DNA of 64,000 bases from Albugo candida. Taxonomy: Eukaryota > Oomycota > Peronosporomycetes > Albuginales > Albuginaceae. Location: assembly GCA_905220665.1 (NCBI GenBank), contig CAJNAR010000002.1, positions 62,001 through 126,000 on the forward strand, read 5' to 3'. Position 1 is the stretch's first letter. Each line of letters begins with the position of its first letter. The position numbers and the translations under genes were made by a program. The notes under the pieces were generated by a model that was not told the DNA's origin, ran no database searches, and saw only the letters and a program-made list of their open reading frames with translations. Shown piece by piece: positions 35,172 to 45,212 of this stretch.

Positions 35172-35745
35172 AGCATCCTGAGGATCAGATGGAGTCATGA
35201 AGCATTGGAGTACGCTGGCTCCGACGGCAATCTTCAACATTGCCAAAGCGCATTGGAGCGAAATTTTGACGTTAGATTGAAACAATCGCACTTTTTATTA
35301 GGTGATTCCCACCCGCGCTGATCCTTCTAATAAAGTATTCGAAAAACTTACAATTTGGCGCATGAATATCGCTCTTTTTCTGCAGAAAATTGTTTGCAAA
35401 CGTGCCTCCGGTGCACCCTATTCTCATTATTCACCTGACGATTGATTCTGAAATCTCGGATGAAAATCTGAATCTAAAGATTGAAAATTGGTCTGCATGG
35501 TCACTCTTCAGGATCCGTAGAGTCTGATCTCTTCTCATGACGTCCATATCATCGGGCAGGCCTCGGTCGATATGATGGCTTCACTCTAGGACCTTGTATC
35601 ACAAGCTGGAAGGATTCAGAGTCCAGTGTACTTCCTGGCACTCACAATTGAAAAAAAGGCATCATTTTCTAATCTAATCAAGGATGGATGGATAGCAGCT
35701 TGCTCATAGGGTCGTCATTTGATCAGTTAAATTCACTTGCATGGA
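35172..35745 (+). pseudogene. PEX7 pseudogene (segmental duplicate)
   Basis: From 35172 the sequence follows PEX7 exon 3 (GCATCCTGAGGATCAGATGG against GCATCTTGTGGATCGGATGG), including GCGCATTGGAGCGAAATT; it resumes at about 35500 with the exon 4 text (GGTCACTCTTC, then CCTCGGTCGATATGATGGC) and ends with AAGGATGGATGGATAGCAGC near 35690. Stops (GATTGA, CTCTAG, TCATAG) interrupt WD repeats. The spacer between exon 3 and 4 homologies is retained and longer than the real intron, so this is a DNA duplicate and not a retrocopy. Confidence 0.85.
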
Positions 35746-35792
35746 CACAAGTGATGGCGACAAACTTCATCGGTAAATACAACATCGTCTCG

Positions 35793-35905
35793 TATCAATG
35801 CGTCGCTACAAATCGTGTAATTCCTAGTGGCTACCTTTTCAGCTACGGGAACGTTTAAATCATTCGACAGACATCAGTCATGGTATCATCCGTCGTATTT
35901 TTTGA
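35793..35905 (-). pseudogene. Clathrin light chain 3'-end pseudogene fragment
   Basis: Plus-strand text TCAATGCGTCGCTACAAATCG, then CCTAGTGGCTACC, AGCTACGGGAACGTTT and TTCGACAGACATCAGTC, follows the real gene's last ~110 bases (24053-24170) in order. On the minus strand this is the DVSRMRQMFLQLK region in ruins. It lies immediately after the PEX7 ghost in the same convergent arrangement as the original pair. Confidence 0.8.
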
Positions 35906-37429
35906 TATGAGACTTGATATCGACGTTATGGACCCATATCAAGTAATTATTTGCCCATCTATGCATTCGTTGTTGATATTGTCTGCTTCATAGCGTTACT
36001 TTATTTTGTAACAGTATACTCCATTCAGGAATTTGAAGCATTGAAACAGACCAATTATTTCTCATCCCGTCCACGACGTTACCTCTTAGCAGATTCCTAT
36101 GAAACTTATGGGCAGCATAGCTCGATAGATTCCCATTTTCCAATACATACTACTCGAGAATTTTTCATTGCAAAATTTTGGATGATACGATGTTTCTCAG
36201 ATCACGATTTTTGCGTTCGCCGAACTGTATATTCAAGTGACGATCAAGCAACATGTGATTATTGTAATCGAACAATTTTTCATGAATAGAATCTAAATAA
36301 ATCAAATGGAATGATTGCTGTCGATTCTTCATATCTTTTGTACATGTTTCGGGATGTCGCTACCTCGATCATCGACATGATTTAGGTAATCGCTTCTAGG
36401 CCTACTGGTTTACGTATCATTTCTCTATCTCGAAAGCGAATCTATAGAGCGCCTTTTAGATCAGAAAAGTACATTATATAGATGGATTCGAGTTCAGCAA
36501 CATCTCACTCTGCAAAGATCTCGTCTTGTTGATCATCCATCATGTTTGCCATCCCTGACATGCTATTTGCTTGTTTCTTGAACTTCATCATATGCTCCAT
36601 CGGACTGCTACTCCGTTTCATCTCAAAGCCATGCACTGCTGAGACCGAGTGTCTTCAAAACTGATGGTCGCGCTGGTTTCTACCAGCGCATAGCCTTCAA
36701 GATAAAAGAAGCTACGTATTGGGTAGTAGATGAGCTTTTAATCCGACTATTTCTCTCAGAAATGCCACCTTGTGCCCGATGAGATATGAGACATATTCTT
36801 ATCCACGAGCGACTAATTTTCTTAATAAACGTTTTCAATCTGTAAAGCCCAGTCAATGTCAGCTCTTTGACGAGCAAGCATTCTTTCATGAGCAGTAGTG
36901 TACCATTTTTTTGCGAGCCACGCTACGCAATCGAAAGAAGAAAACTCATCTGACGTTCATTGTGTTCGAGATCACCTTCTCCATTGTTGTACACATATTT
37001 CGGAAAATCTTAAATTCCGCAGCGATTGCCAGGAGACGTATACGCTCCTGCTCTAGTCGTCCGAATTACACGTTTGAAAACCATTAAGAAAAACAGTAGA
37101 ATCAAAGAGGACAACGAACAGGGTGCAAGCATATAACATTCCGTGTTTTGGTCGACTTCACAAATCAATCAGATGTGTATACACATCCGAAAGTGATGCG
37201 GCCTCAATAGTATAAAAGACGTTCTCGTTGTGAAAAATTAGACCGTATACTCTGTACATCTGATGCACACACACATTTCGTCGCTCTGGAGCGTTCAATG
37301 CTGCTTGATCTTCTACTAGAAGTCACATGATTCACGCCAATTGGTCGCAGGAATAAGAGAGAGATGAAACGATGTATATGTATACCAAAGAACTGATCTG
37401 ACATGTACACAACTATGCTGCAATGCATG
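35906..37429. other. Segment with decayed unidentified minus-strand gene
   Basis: Between about 36890 and 36480 the minus strand shows coding-like but frameshifted text: HERMLARQRADIDWALQ, then ISFEDTRSQQ, then in a third frame MKFKKQANSMSGMANMMDD ending in DEIFAE and a stop. I do not recognise the protein. A related stretch occurs at about 55070-55140 before copy E. The plus-strand ORF 35951-36289 (112 aa, hydrophobic start) has no recognised family and may be chance. Confidence 0.4.
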
Positions 37430-38267
37430 TGAATGCTACTGTTATCGCGTCTTGACACTTCCAGCGAGATCTGTCAGCGACATGGGACAAAGCAAAAACA
37501 CGCATACGACCGATTTTCGCATGTTCTCAATTCATATGACCCGTTTGTATTCTTTTTGCGTCGTGAGAATCACTCTCTTCATTCCACCGCCAGCTTGCGA
37601 CATTATGTAATGACTTTCATGCGCTGTAAGCAGGCTTGGAAAAAGTTTTCCTTGTCGTCCTTGCTCCAAGCTTGGAGTGATGCTCGCTATCGAAGCGCTC
37701 TAAAAGGAGAGATGACGTCCTGGTTATGTCGTTTTTTGAAACCAGGATCTACCGGTGAGCTTCGTGCGTCATATCGATACAGGTTTCTTTATTTTGACAC
37801 GGAATTTCCGCAAGTCAGCGAGAAAAATACCAAATATTGGGAGCAGACGTAGTCTCTAGGTCTACCCTTGTAATCACACAAAATCATAACGAGCAGCCCC
37901 TTCAGCTATCGAAGGTTCCATATTCTGTAAAACCAGCATAAAAAGCATAGAAGTGACAGAGGGAGAAATGCGGCTAACCATGGAAAAAAACGCAAGGTTT
38001 TGAAACAACCAATGATCATCTCGATATGGATCAGAAAGGAGTTCAAGATGAATAAAGTAGCTGCGGTTTCCCGCTTGCGTAAAATAGAAAGCCATACGTT
38101 TTCCAACAAACCGGTTTTTGGTCGATATGTAATAGCGACACGACAACTTGTGTGTTTTTTCTACTGCGCAGAGCTGGAATGAAATATTCAGAGTTTTCTT
38201 CTACAGAATCGTTGGAGACTTATTTTCACACGTTCACTAAGCAATTTTCTCATCAGCGCTTAACCTC
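37430..38267 (+). repeat. CCG upstream block, copy C
   Basis: Matches the D block (44770-45212) in order: a GAAGGTTCC word, CCAATGATC, AGCTGCGGTTTCCC, a TTTTCC..AAACAGGTT-like stretch and AATAAG..CAC just before the gene. An ORF over 37433-37852 contains LLQAWSDARYRSALKGEM, with decayed counterparts (LLQTWT...) before B and E, so the block's distal part may once have been coding. The initiator-like word CAATTTTCTCATCAG lies at about 38242. Confidence 0.65.
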
Positions 38268-39998
38268 ATGCAATCACAAAGGGTTGCTAGTATCCTCGCG
38301 TTCGCTCTAGCTGCATATCAGTTGCATGTTAGTCATGGTCAACGTCATCGAAGACAATACAGACTAGACTTTCCCTATTTTATTGATGAGTCAACCATGT
38401 GGAAGGCTTATGCAGTCTTTCAAAGCGCGCTTCTCAACGAAGTTGGAGTCGATAGTCTGGAGGTCACAGCGATTCAAACAGCCGCTATCGATTTCACGAT
38501 CCATGCATCTCTCCGTGGCCTACAACGCGCGAAGGATTATCGCGCTACTGGGTCTGCAACAAGCATTGCATACATGGTTATGAATGAACGTGAACCATTG
38601 GATCCGAATCCTCCAGCAATCAGCAATGCTGAACACAACAAAAGGCCAAAAAGACTCGTGTGCTTGCCTCAGTTTGATACAAACGAAGATGACTGCAGAA
38701 AGTGTTTGATGCAGAAAAGCAATTCAATACTTGGAGACTTTTTCGTAACAATTTCCGAATCCAAGTTGAGCGTTTATGTTATGTACACATCGCAGTCGGG
38801 AGATGAAATTGCCAACGCTTGCCGCGATACTGGCGTGTGCGGTACATCGAACACTCAGCAATATCAACACATATATCCAGATGAAGTGTGTCAAGCTGTC
38901 CATGGCGCGCGAGAATCGCCGTTTTCCGCATTGTTGACGAGTACAGCATACGATACGTTACCAGCGGCATCGGGCTCTCGTATCTGTTATCAAGTCACTA
39001 TGAGACATGATCAACACCGCAAATTTGCTCAGAGTCAAGCATACAAAAATTGGGATCCGCATCATCTGCAACATTTGTCGAATAATATCATCGTGCATTG
39101 GATGGAGCTGGGTGCTGATTTTGCAGACATCACGCTTTTATTGGTTTATGCAAGGGATGTGTTCGATCCCAATCGGGATATAATTGATGAAATGCGATCG
39201 GTGAAGAAAGTTCCGTTGGAGGATTGCTATAAATATTATAACTCAAAACTTGATTTCACGACCTTCCAACAGGGAATGTCGCTATATACGTCAGACACTC
39301 GTATTGATCCTGATCCTGACAGCAAATGTTTGGTGGCTTACCACAATTATGAAAATTCGAAATCGAATGCATGCCGGAAATGTATCGAGTCTATGGGCAA
39401 TGAAGCAACGAATGCCTCTGCCATCTCCTATATTTTCACCCACCAACGTTCCAAAGCGACAAAAATTAGAAAATGCATCACCACAAGGGGTACACCTGCC
39501 TGCATTAAATTCAAGTTTCTCGACAATGAAGTGTGCGATTATGATTTATCCCAAAAAGAAGAGAAGAAAAAGAAAGAAGAGAAGAAACAGGAAGAAGAGA
39601 CACAAAACAATAAAGCGCTCCTATCCGAGGCTGCAATCCGATCAATTCAATCAGAAAACCTGCATTCTGTTGTGTTTGCTTCATTTACCGATTACCGTTG
39701 CCTGGCATGTTATACTTTGGTGCACAACGTACTCTTCGTATCAATACAGCATGGGTACGTTTGGATGAAGAGAATAGGAGGACCGAGGGAATGTGATTGT
39801 TTGACCATCCAACGGAAATCATCTATCGACGACGTTGATTCTTTTCAGGCAATTTCTTTCAATGAGGTTAACTGGCATATGTTTGGACGGCGGAATACGG
39901 AGTCTTCTTCCGCTGAGACCGTGAATGCCATCGTCAATTCAATAGTACCTACACAAAAGTCCACGTATGAGGAAAGCCAAGTGGTCAGCTTCAAGTAA
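38268..39998 (+). CDS. Secreted CCG-class effector candidate C (intact)
   Basis: Single-exon ORF of 576 aa. Signal peptide MQSQRVASILAFALAAYQLH, cleavage near SHG. Domain 1 has C143-x2-C146 (DDCRKCLMQ), YVMYTS and ACRDTGVC; its end has VCQAVHG. Domain 2 has HWMELGADFADITLLLVY, DCYKYYNSK, CLVAYHNY, C369-x2-C372 with Gly at 377 (one residue closer than the CX2CX5G form in A and D), KCITT, ACIKF and NEVCDYD. Next comes a run of about 18 almost purely Lys/Glu/Gln residues (roughly 428-446) unique to this intact copy, then the third block with C478-x2-C481 and YVWMK. The role is inferred from class membership: secreted candidate effector. It is preceded by a PEX7/clathrin light chain ghost at the original spacing. 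Confidence 0.85.
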   Translation: MQSQRVASILAFALAAYQLHVSHGQRHRRQYRLDFPYFIDESTMWKAYAVFQSALLNEVGVDSLEVTAIQTAAIDFTIHASLRGLQRAKDYRATGSATSIAYMVMNEREPLDPNPPAISNAEHNKRPKRLVCLPQFDTNEDDCRKCLMQKSNSILGDFFVTISESKLSVYVMYTSQSGDEIANACRDTGVCGTSNTQQYQHIYPDEVCQAVHGARESPFSALLTSTAYDTLPAASGSRICYQVTMRHDQHRKFAQSQAYKNWDPHHLQHLSNNIIVHWMELGADFADITLLLVYARDVFDPNRDIIDEMRSVKKVPLEDCYKYYNSKLDFTTFQQGMSLYTSDTRIDPDPDSKCLVAYHNYENSKSNACRKCIESMGNEATNASAISYIFTHQRSKATKIRKCITTRGTPACIKFKFLDNEVCDYDLSQKEEKKKKEEKKQEEETQNNKALLSEAAIRSIQSENLHSVVFASFTDYRCLACYTLVHNVLFVSIQHGYVWMKRIGGPRECDCLTIQRKSSIDDVDSFQAISFNEVNWHMFGRRNTESSSAETVNAIVNSIVPTQKSTYEESQVVSFK

Positions 39999-42357
39999 AT
40001 ACAACTTAGTTTTTCATATTGCCTGTTGCAAATTAATATTTTCTATCAAACATAATATTGGGCGTAAATCTTACTCTTACAATGCCTCACCTTCGTTCGA
40101 AGTAAGCTAATTGCAACAAGTATCCTCGTAAAAACTCGGGAGTCATAAGGATTGGAAAATTCGCGCCACTTTACTAGAACACTTATTGACCAGGAATTGT
40201 TCAGTTGAAGGGTATACATCACTAGAACCGGACTAATCGACTTCTTTCGATGCCTCGGCTATCATAGAATTTAAAAATACATAAGCAAACGATTCAGAAC
40301 AATACAGTTGCTGAATAATGATATATCGTCCTGCTGACAAGTCATCTAACTGAGCCCCAGAACGGAAAGAAGTGTACTTTCACTTTCACTTATACTTTTC
40401 AAAGCCATCTTGCAGGAATGATCGTTGAGTAGTCAATGATCGTTACATAGCGAGGTGGTCTAGCACCTTTATAAGCTGAATGCTCTTGTAGCACGGGACT
40501 CGAAAGTACAGATTGCGGGAGATATGAAATAGCAAATTTGCGATTCCGGCAATTCTAGCACTATCCGTGATTAGTTCAGGACGATTCTGATCGGGCCAGG
40601 CAAAGTCAGGAGTCATGGCTCCTAACGAACCAATCATGAAGCTGATGAAGTTTTGTTTATGGTTCCTCTATTCCGGTCTAAATCGTCCACATGATAGCAC
40701 CGCAGCCTTTGTTAAACGTAGATCAGAAAATTTGACTCATGCCGAGCCGAAGATGGCATCTCCCAAGACTGTTGTCTCATTTTCGCAACCAGAAAGGAGA
40801 TGCTGATATGATTCGACGCTGCATACATATACCGATTGTATAGAATAATGTATGCTTGAATATCTTCAAAATAGGGACCGAAATCGCACTAGCAGCACCG
40901 GGAGACCATACGAAACGGGTTGTTTACGCACATCTTTGAGACAAGTAACTGAAGCATGCCGTAGTGTAGCCATAAACATGCACAGCAGCTCTGTATCTAC
41001 GGCATCCTATCTATTCCCATTTAAATCAAGTATGAACATGAGATGCCTCTTGACTACTTCAAAACGTTTTCAACGCTCCGTGAGAATTTAAGAGCAGTAT
41101 AGCTGAGATAAATTAGTTCTTCTTTGAATACCCACATAAATTATAATTCACTTAGCCCTGGCTAAATAAGGTGATAAAAAGTGATGAGGCCAATATCGAG
41201 AGGATACAATGTAGTATCTGGCGAAGTCATAATAAATTGACCCGGAAACATTTTCGGCCATTTATGATGCATTAAGCCCTTTCTCGCTGTTATAGATTTA
41301 GAGAAATGCGTCCTCTATCGCCCACATGCGACAATGTCTGAATGCGTTTTGTAGACTTCAGACAACATAGGATGCAGCGAATATATCACGAAATGGTCGA
41401 TGTGTTTCGGCCGTCATACTTAAGCTTTCCTCATCACTGTACGTACTTATATCACAAGTAATAGCTCCAGAATATAGTACTTAGTTGCAGGAGAACACGT
41501 CAATTGATCCATATAGTACTAAGGCCTTTGTAAAACATTCACATCTAAATCTGCAAAGCTCCCATCCATCTCATGCTTTATCTTACAAAAAGCTTTTGCC
41601 CCAGAAATAAAGGGTCACCAATTCTGACATTTCTCCTTGTCGATATGATATGGGGTAAATATGTCCCTTGTTTTTTGTCGATTTTAGTGCAATTTCAATG
41701 AGTTGTCACAATTTCGTTGGAGGAGATTTCCAATGCGCAGATTTTGATTTTTAACCATCGGTTACGATCTGCTAGAAATTTTGGACATGTTTGCAGCTTT
41801 ATTCGGCCCATCTAAAATAATTGTAGTTGACCATCCTGTCACAAAAAATGTAAGTGTTTATCGACTAGATCTACGTGCTCAGCTTTTTCTCTGTTTTTTC
41901 ATTAGGTGTTGTTATGTCCGAGTGCATCGGGTAAATCCACAAACGTGCTGAATTGTCATCTGCGCACCAAAAGGTGACTTTGAAGAGTACGAGCAAGTCG
42001 AATTCTACACCACACACAAACCACAAACGCTAGTTGAAATTCGATGTGATCATTGAATGAGTCGGTTTTGATTGAACGGAGCTCCCCCAACTTTTCTAAC
42101 GAACCTATAAACCCTTTCTTATCAATGGGGTAATGCGAAGTTACGGCATTTCAGATTCAAGAGAGCAAGGATAATTGGTTCAAGTGAAACGATTGATAGT
42201 TTTATCGCAATAGCGTACGAGGAGGTCGATCTGAGTATAATAGGGCCATATGTGAGGATGCTAAGGCAGACCGCATAAAGATCTTTCCTAAAATACCGAT
42301 AAGGATTTGCGCTTGTGAAGAGAAGCTGAGAAAGCTTGGCGTGCATTGCAGAGAAAG
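39999..42357. other. Gene-poor spacer after CCG-C
   Basis: About 2.4 kb without a supported gene. ORFs at 40443-40637, 40615-40806 and 40852-41091 lack domains. Near 41787 a short ATG frame with a plausible GTAAGT...TTAG intron (41850-41904) would encode about 44 aa, which is too little to call. Confidence 0.45.
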
Positions 42358-43440
42358 ATGAACCTACGTCCTAAGGAGCCCCTTTATGGGCTACATCAAG
42401 CGGGCCGAATATGAAGCGAATTACTAGAGGCAAAGCTCGTATCAGCTGGAATTAGCCGGTGCGTGTCTGACTTGTGTCTATATTCCAGACACCATGGAAA
42501 CGAGCTATAAGTAGTTGATATATACGTGCACGACCTCCTCGTCAATTCCTCTAGCCAAGTTGACGTGGAATCATTCTTCACTACTATGGAAATACTTTGC
42601 ATAAAACATCTGGGTGAATGAACAAGTTCTGGGCATGATGGTGCAGCTGAAAACAACGAGACGTACGCTGTTGATCAGACTGCGACTATTTACGGAATGC
42701 CTTAACTTTACGGACTGACGAAAGTCAAGTACGTGAGTTACCCATATCTGACGAGAGCAACGATCACGAAGCTCACTTCTTCACTGTCGACACGGCAAGG
42801 CGAGAAGGCTGAACCAGCGAGGAAAGAATTTCAGTCTAGAGTGGGTAGGCTAGTTTGTGTTGCTCGGTATACAAGACCCATATGAGGTTCGCTGTATATA
42901 TGTTCCCTAGTCGAACACATCAGCCCAGCTTCAGCGATTGCGGGTGGCAAAACGCGCTACAAGGTACTTGAAGAAACTAAAGACATGAAAATACACGTGG
43001 AGATCGAAGCAAAAAATGTTCGATTACCGTAACAAGTTTGAGCAACTCAGACTTTGAGTTAGACAAGGCCGATAGAAACTCCGCCACAGGGTGTAGTACT
43101 CAAGGGGAGTTCATTCGGTAAGAAGCAGATTGTGGTTTTCTTATCGGTCATGGAGACCGACTTCACGTCAGCGTCGCGTGAGCGACGAGAGCTGCTTGGA
43201 TTGCGAGGTATAATGAATAGAACCGGACTCTCTTTCCCGCTAAAAATGATCATGCTGATAGATATCCACGCAGCCAACCGGAAGCTAAAATTTGAACGGA
43301 GTATGACAAGCGCGAAGCATATGGACATACGAATGAAGTTACTGGGTGCACAGAAAGGCATCGTTACACTGAATTTCGTGGTGTCACGTCATGAAAGCAG
43401 ACGTGTTGGCGTCGGGGTTGCCGGCGCCCCCGACGGTGGA
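42358..43440 (+). mobile_element. Ty1/copia retrotransposon relic (RT and RNase H end)
   Basis: Plus-strand fragments follow copia order: EPLYGLHQAGR (RT), an ISRCVSDLCLYS segment, VDIYVHDLLVNSS (the YVDDLL box with Asp to His), RVGRLVCVARYTRP, then PQGVVLKGSSFGKKQ, VMETDFTSA and KHMDIRMKLLG with GIVTLNFV (the RNase H tail, as in R-KHIDI). Frames are broken by stops. No LTR, gag or integrase was identified. It is an old truncated insertion between CCG copies C and D. Confidence 0.75.
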
Positions 43441-43714
43441 GCTGTGCGAGATTTTCAATCTGAGGAAATTGCATGTCATGATCGGAAGGATGATCGAAGT
43501 GCGACTCACGAAAAGGAGTGCTAGACGAAGCAGTTACCGAGAGGCAGTTTCTGCAGAAAAGACTACAGCATCGGCCCTCAACTGTATCACGTAAGGTTGA
43601 TCTAGGAAGGATTACGTTGATTTGTGGTGGAATTTGCTGATAGCAAAGAATCGATAGAATTATTGGGCAAGAGTTCAAATAATGGCACTTCTACACTTTC
43701 TATTTGAAAGTCCA

Positions 43715-43985
43715 ACTGTGCTTCTTATCCAAATGTGATTCAGAGGAGAGAAAGTAGAGAACGCTCGTATGCCTATTTAATAAAGCCACAATATTGAGAG
43801 TGCTACCGTGTGCTCTATCAAGCATTCGTTCTAGTCGATACGACCGAAAATGACAAGCACCTTTCTTATTTACATTCCATGAAGGAGAATAAATAGCGAT
43901 CAACTGCTATAGATTTCGTTCGTGTCAATGACTTTAAAAACGTCGGAGTGTCTGCAATGAGCCGAGAATCACTAACGTATCTTTT
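43715..43985 (+). pseudogene. RPL29 3'-end and downstream segment, duplicated relic
   Basis: CTTATCCAAATGTGATTC then AGAGGAGAGAAAGTAGAG matches the last intron tail, final exon and stop of RPL29 (25318-25352). Homology continues through CGACCGAAAATGA..AGCA and CTTTCTTAT..TACATTC to the region of 25570. Intron sequence is present, so the copy was made from DNA. It lies 1.48 kb before CCG-D; the real RPL29 end lies 1.18 kb before CCG-A. Confidence 0.85.
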
Positions 43986-45212
43986 AGAAAATAAACCCAA
44001 GTGAGAGTGGAAGTGTATTCTTTAGAAAAGCTAAACCAATTGGCCGACCTGGAAATCAGAAAGCAAGCCGCACCAGTCAAACGCAAGTCCCAACTCATGC
44101 ACAATAAAAATCTCCGTTTTCGAGGGACTAATAAACCTCCAGAGTTATTGGTCGTCGATGTACTTCTCGTAGAGGCTGCGGGTTTAAACAATGTATGGTA
44201 TCTCCAGCTCATGTATATGCGAATGAACAAATTGTCAGTCCTCTTTCCACGCTCTATCCTCTGCCCATGCTGCATAGCTGCATTCGTGCACACCCCCCGG
44301 CATTGAGCAACCTCTATACGTTCGTGCAACCGTTCAGCGCTTGTGCAGACTCAGTACGTACGTACAACATTCGTGCAACACAAGTTACAAATCTGCAAGA
44401 CGATGGATCGACGATCAAGGTGAGGGGTATGAATTGTGGCAAACGAACGCATCTCAACAACATGCTTTCGCAAGTTGTTTGACGTTTACGCGCTCCATGC
44501 TGTGCCCTTACCTTTGTAAAAATATCCTTGGTACAACTGTTCTTGTTGTCCATACGCTCCGACAGTAATGCAAGCTTCTAACAGGTTTGTGATGTCAGGT
44601 GTCGCTTCAAGCGCGAGCTCCCAGATGCGTCAAAATGTCACGCTGCCTGTTTCTCATTACGGTCTTCCGTAGCTTTGAAACGAGACCAAATGGGACCGTA
44701 CCTAGACTCTAGGTTCATTATGTATGCACACGCAGTAGAGGACAAATAAGTATGACTGCGAATGGTTGCATATACCACCGTTCCCAGCAATAGAAGGTTC
44801 CGCAACCTGTAAATTCAACATAGAAGATAGCATAAAAGCGGCATATCATGTCAAGACGCAAAGGTGTAAATTTTAGTAGATAAGAATTTTGAATCAACCA
44901 ATGATCGTCTCGCCAAAAATTAGAATAGAGCTCAGCTTTACTAGAGCAGCTGCGGTTTCCCCCTTTGCGACATTAAAGCTACACGTGCTCATTGAAGTTC
45001 AAAATTCTGTAAAATATAGAAGGCAAAAGTTTTCCCATAAACAGGTTCTTTTGGTCAATATGCAATAAGTACACAGAGCTTACTTTTTTCTCAAAAAGAA
45101 GGTGCAAATAACTGCACATAGTGGGATCAATATTGCTTGATTTTTTTCCATGAATTAGTTAGATGGCTCGTTTAAATCCATTCAGCAATTTGCCCCATAT
45201 TGTGTACGCCTC
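43986..45212 (+). repeat. CCG upstream block, copy D, with unidentified relic
   Basis: The first part has a coding-like plus frame (LEKLNQLADLEIRKQAAPV, then KRKSQLMHNKNLRFRGTNK, then ELLVVDVLLVEAAG) without a clear start; parts recur before A (ACKRQLIH) and before F (HDKNLCFGG, AGFNNVW). The second part (44230-45212) matches the A and F blocks: TTTCCACGCTCTATCC, CAAATCTGCAAGACGATG and the proximal CATAGTGGGATCAATATTGC. Neither part is an intact gene. Confidence 0.65.
45178..45196 (+). promoter_or_regulatory. Inr/FPR core promoter of CCG-D
   Basis: CCATTCAGCAATTTGCCCC matches the A element (26495-26512) almost exactly. The centre is about 26 bp before the ATG. Confidence 0.65.

Noticed and set aside
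35951..36289. Plus-strand 112-aa ORF with a hydrophobic start
   Set aside because: Looked like a small membrane or secreted protein but has no matching copy in the other CCG units and no recognised domain.
37433..37852. 139-aa ORF before CCG-C
   Set aside because: Counterparts before B and E are broken in different frames, so it is treated as part of the repeated upstream block, not as a gene.
40440..40810. Pair of opposed ORFs considered as a copia fragment
   Set aside because: No RT, integrase or RNase H block recognisable.
41787..41975. Possible two-exon mini-gene (MFAALFGPSKIIVVDHPV, then a GTAAGT intron)
   Set aside because: Splice signals look good but only about 44 residues result, with no recognised family, in otherwise gene-poor DNA.
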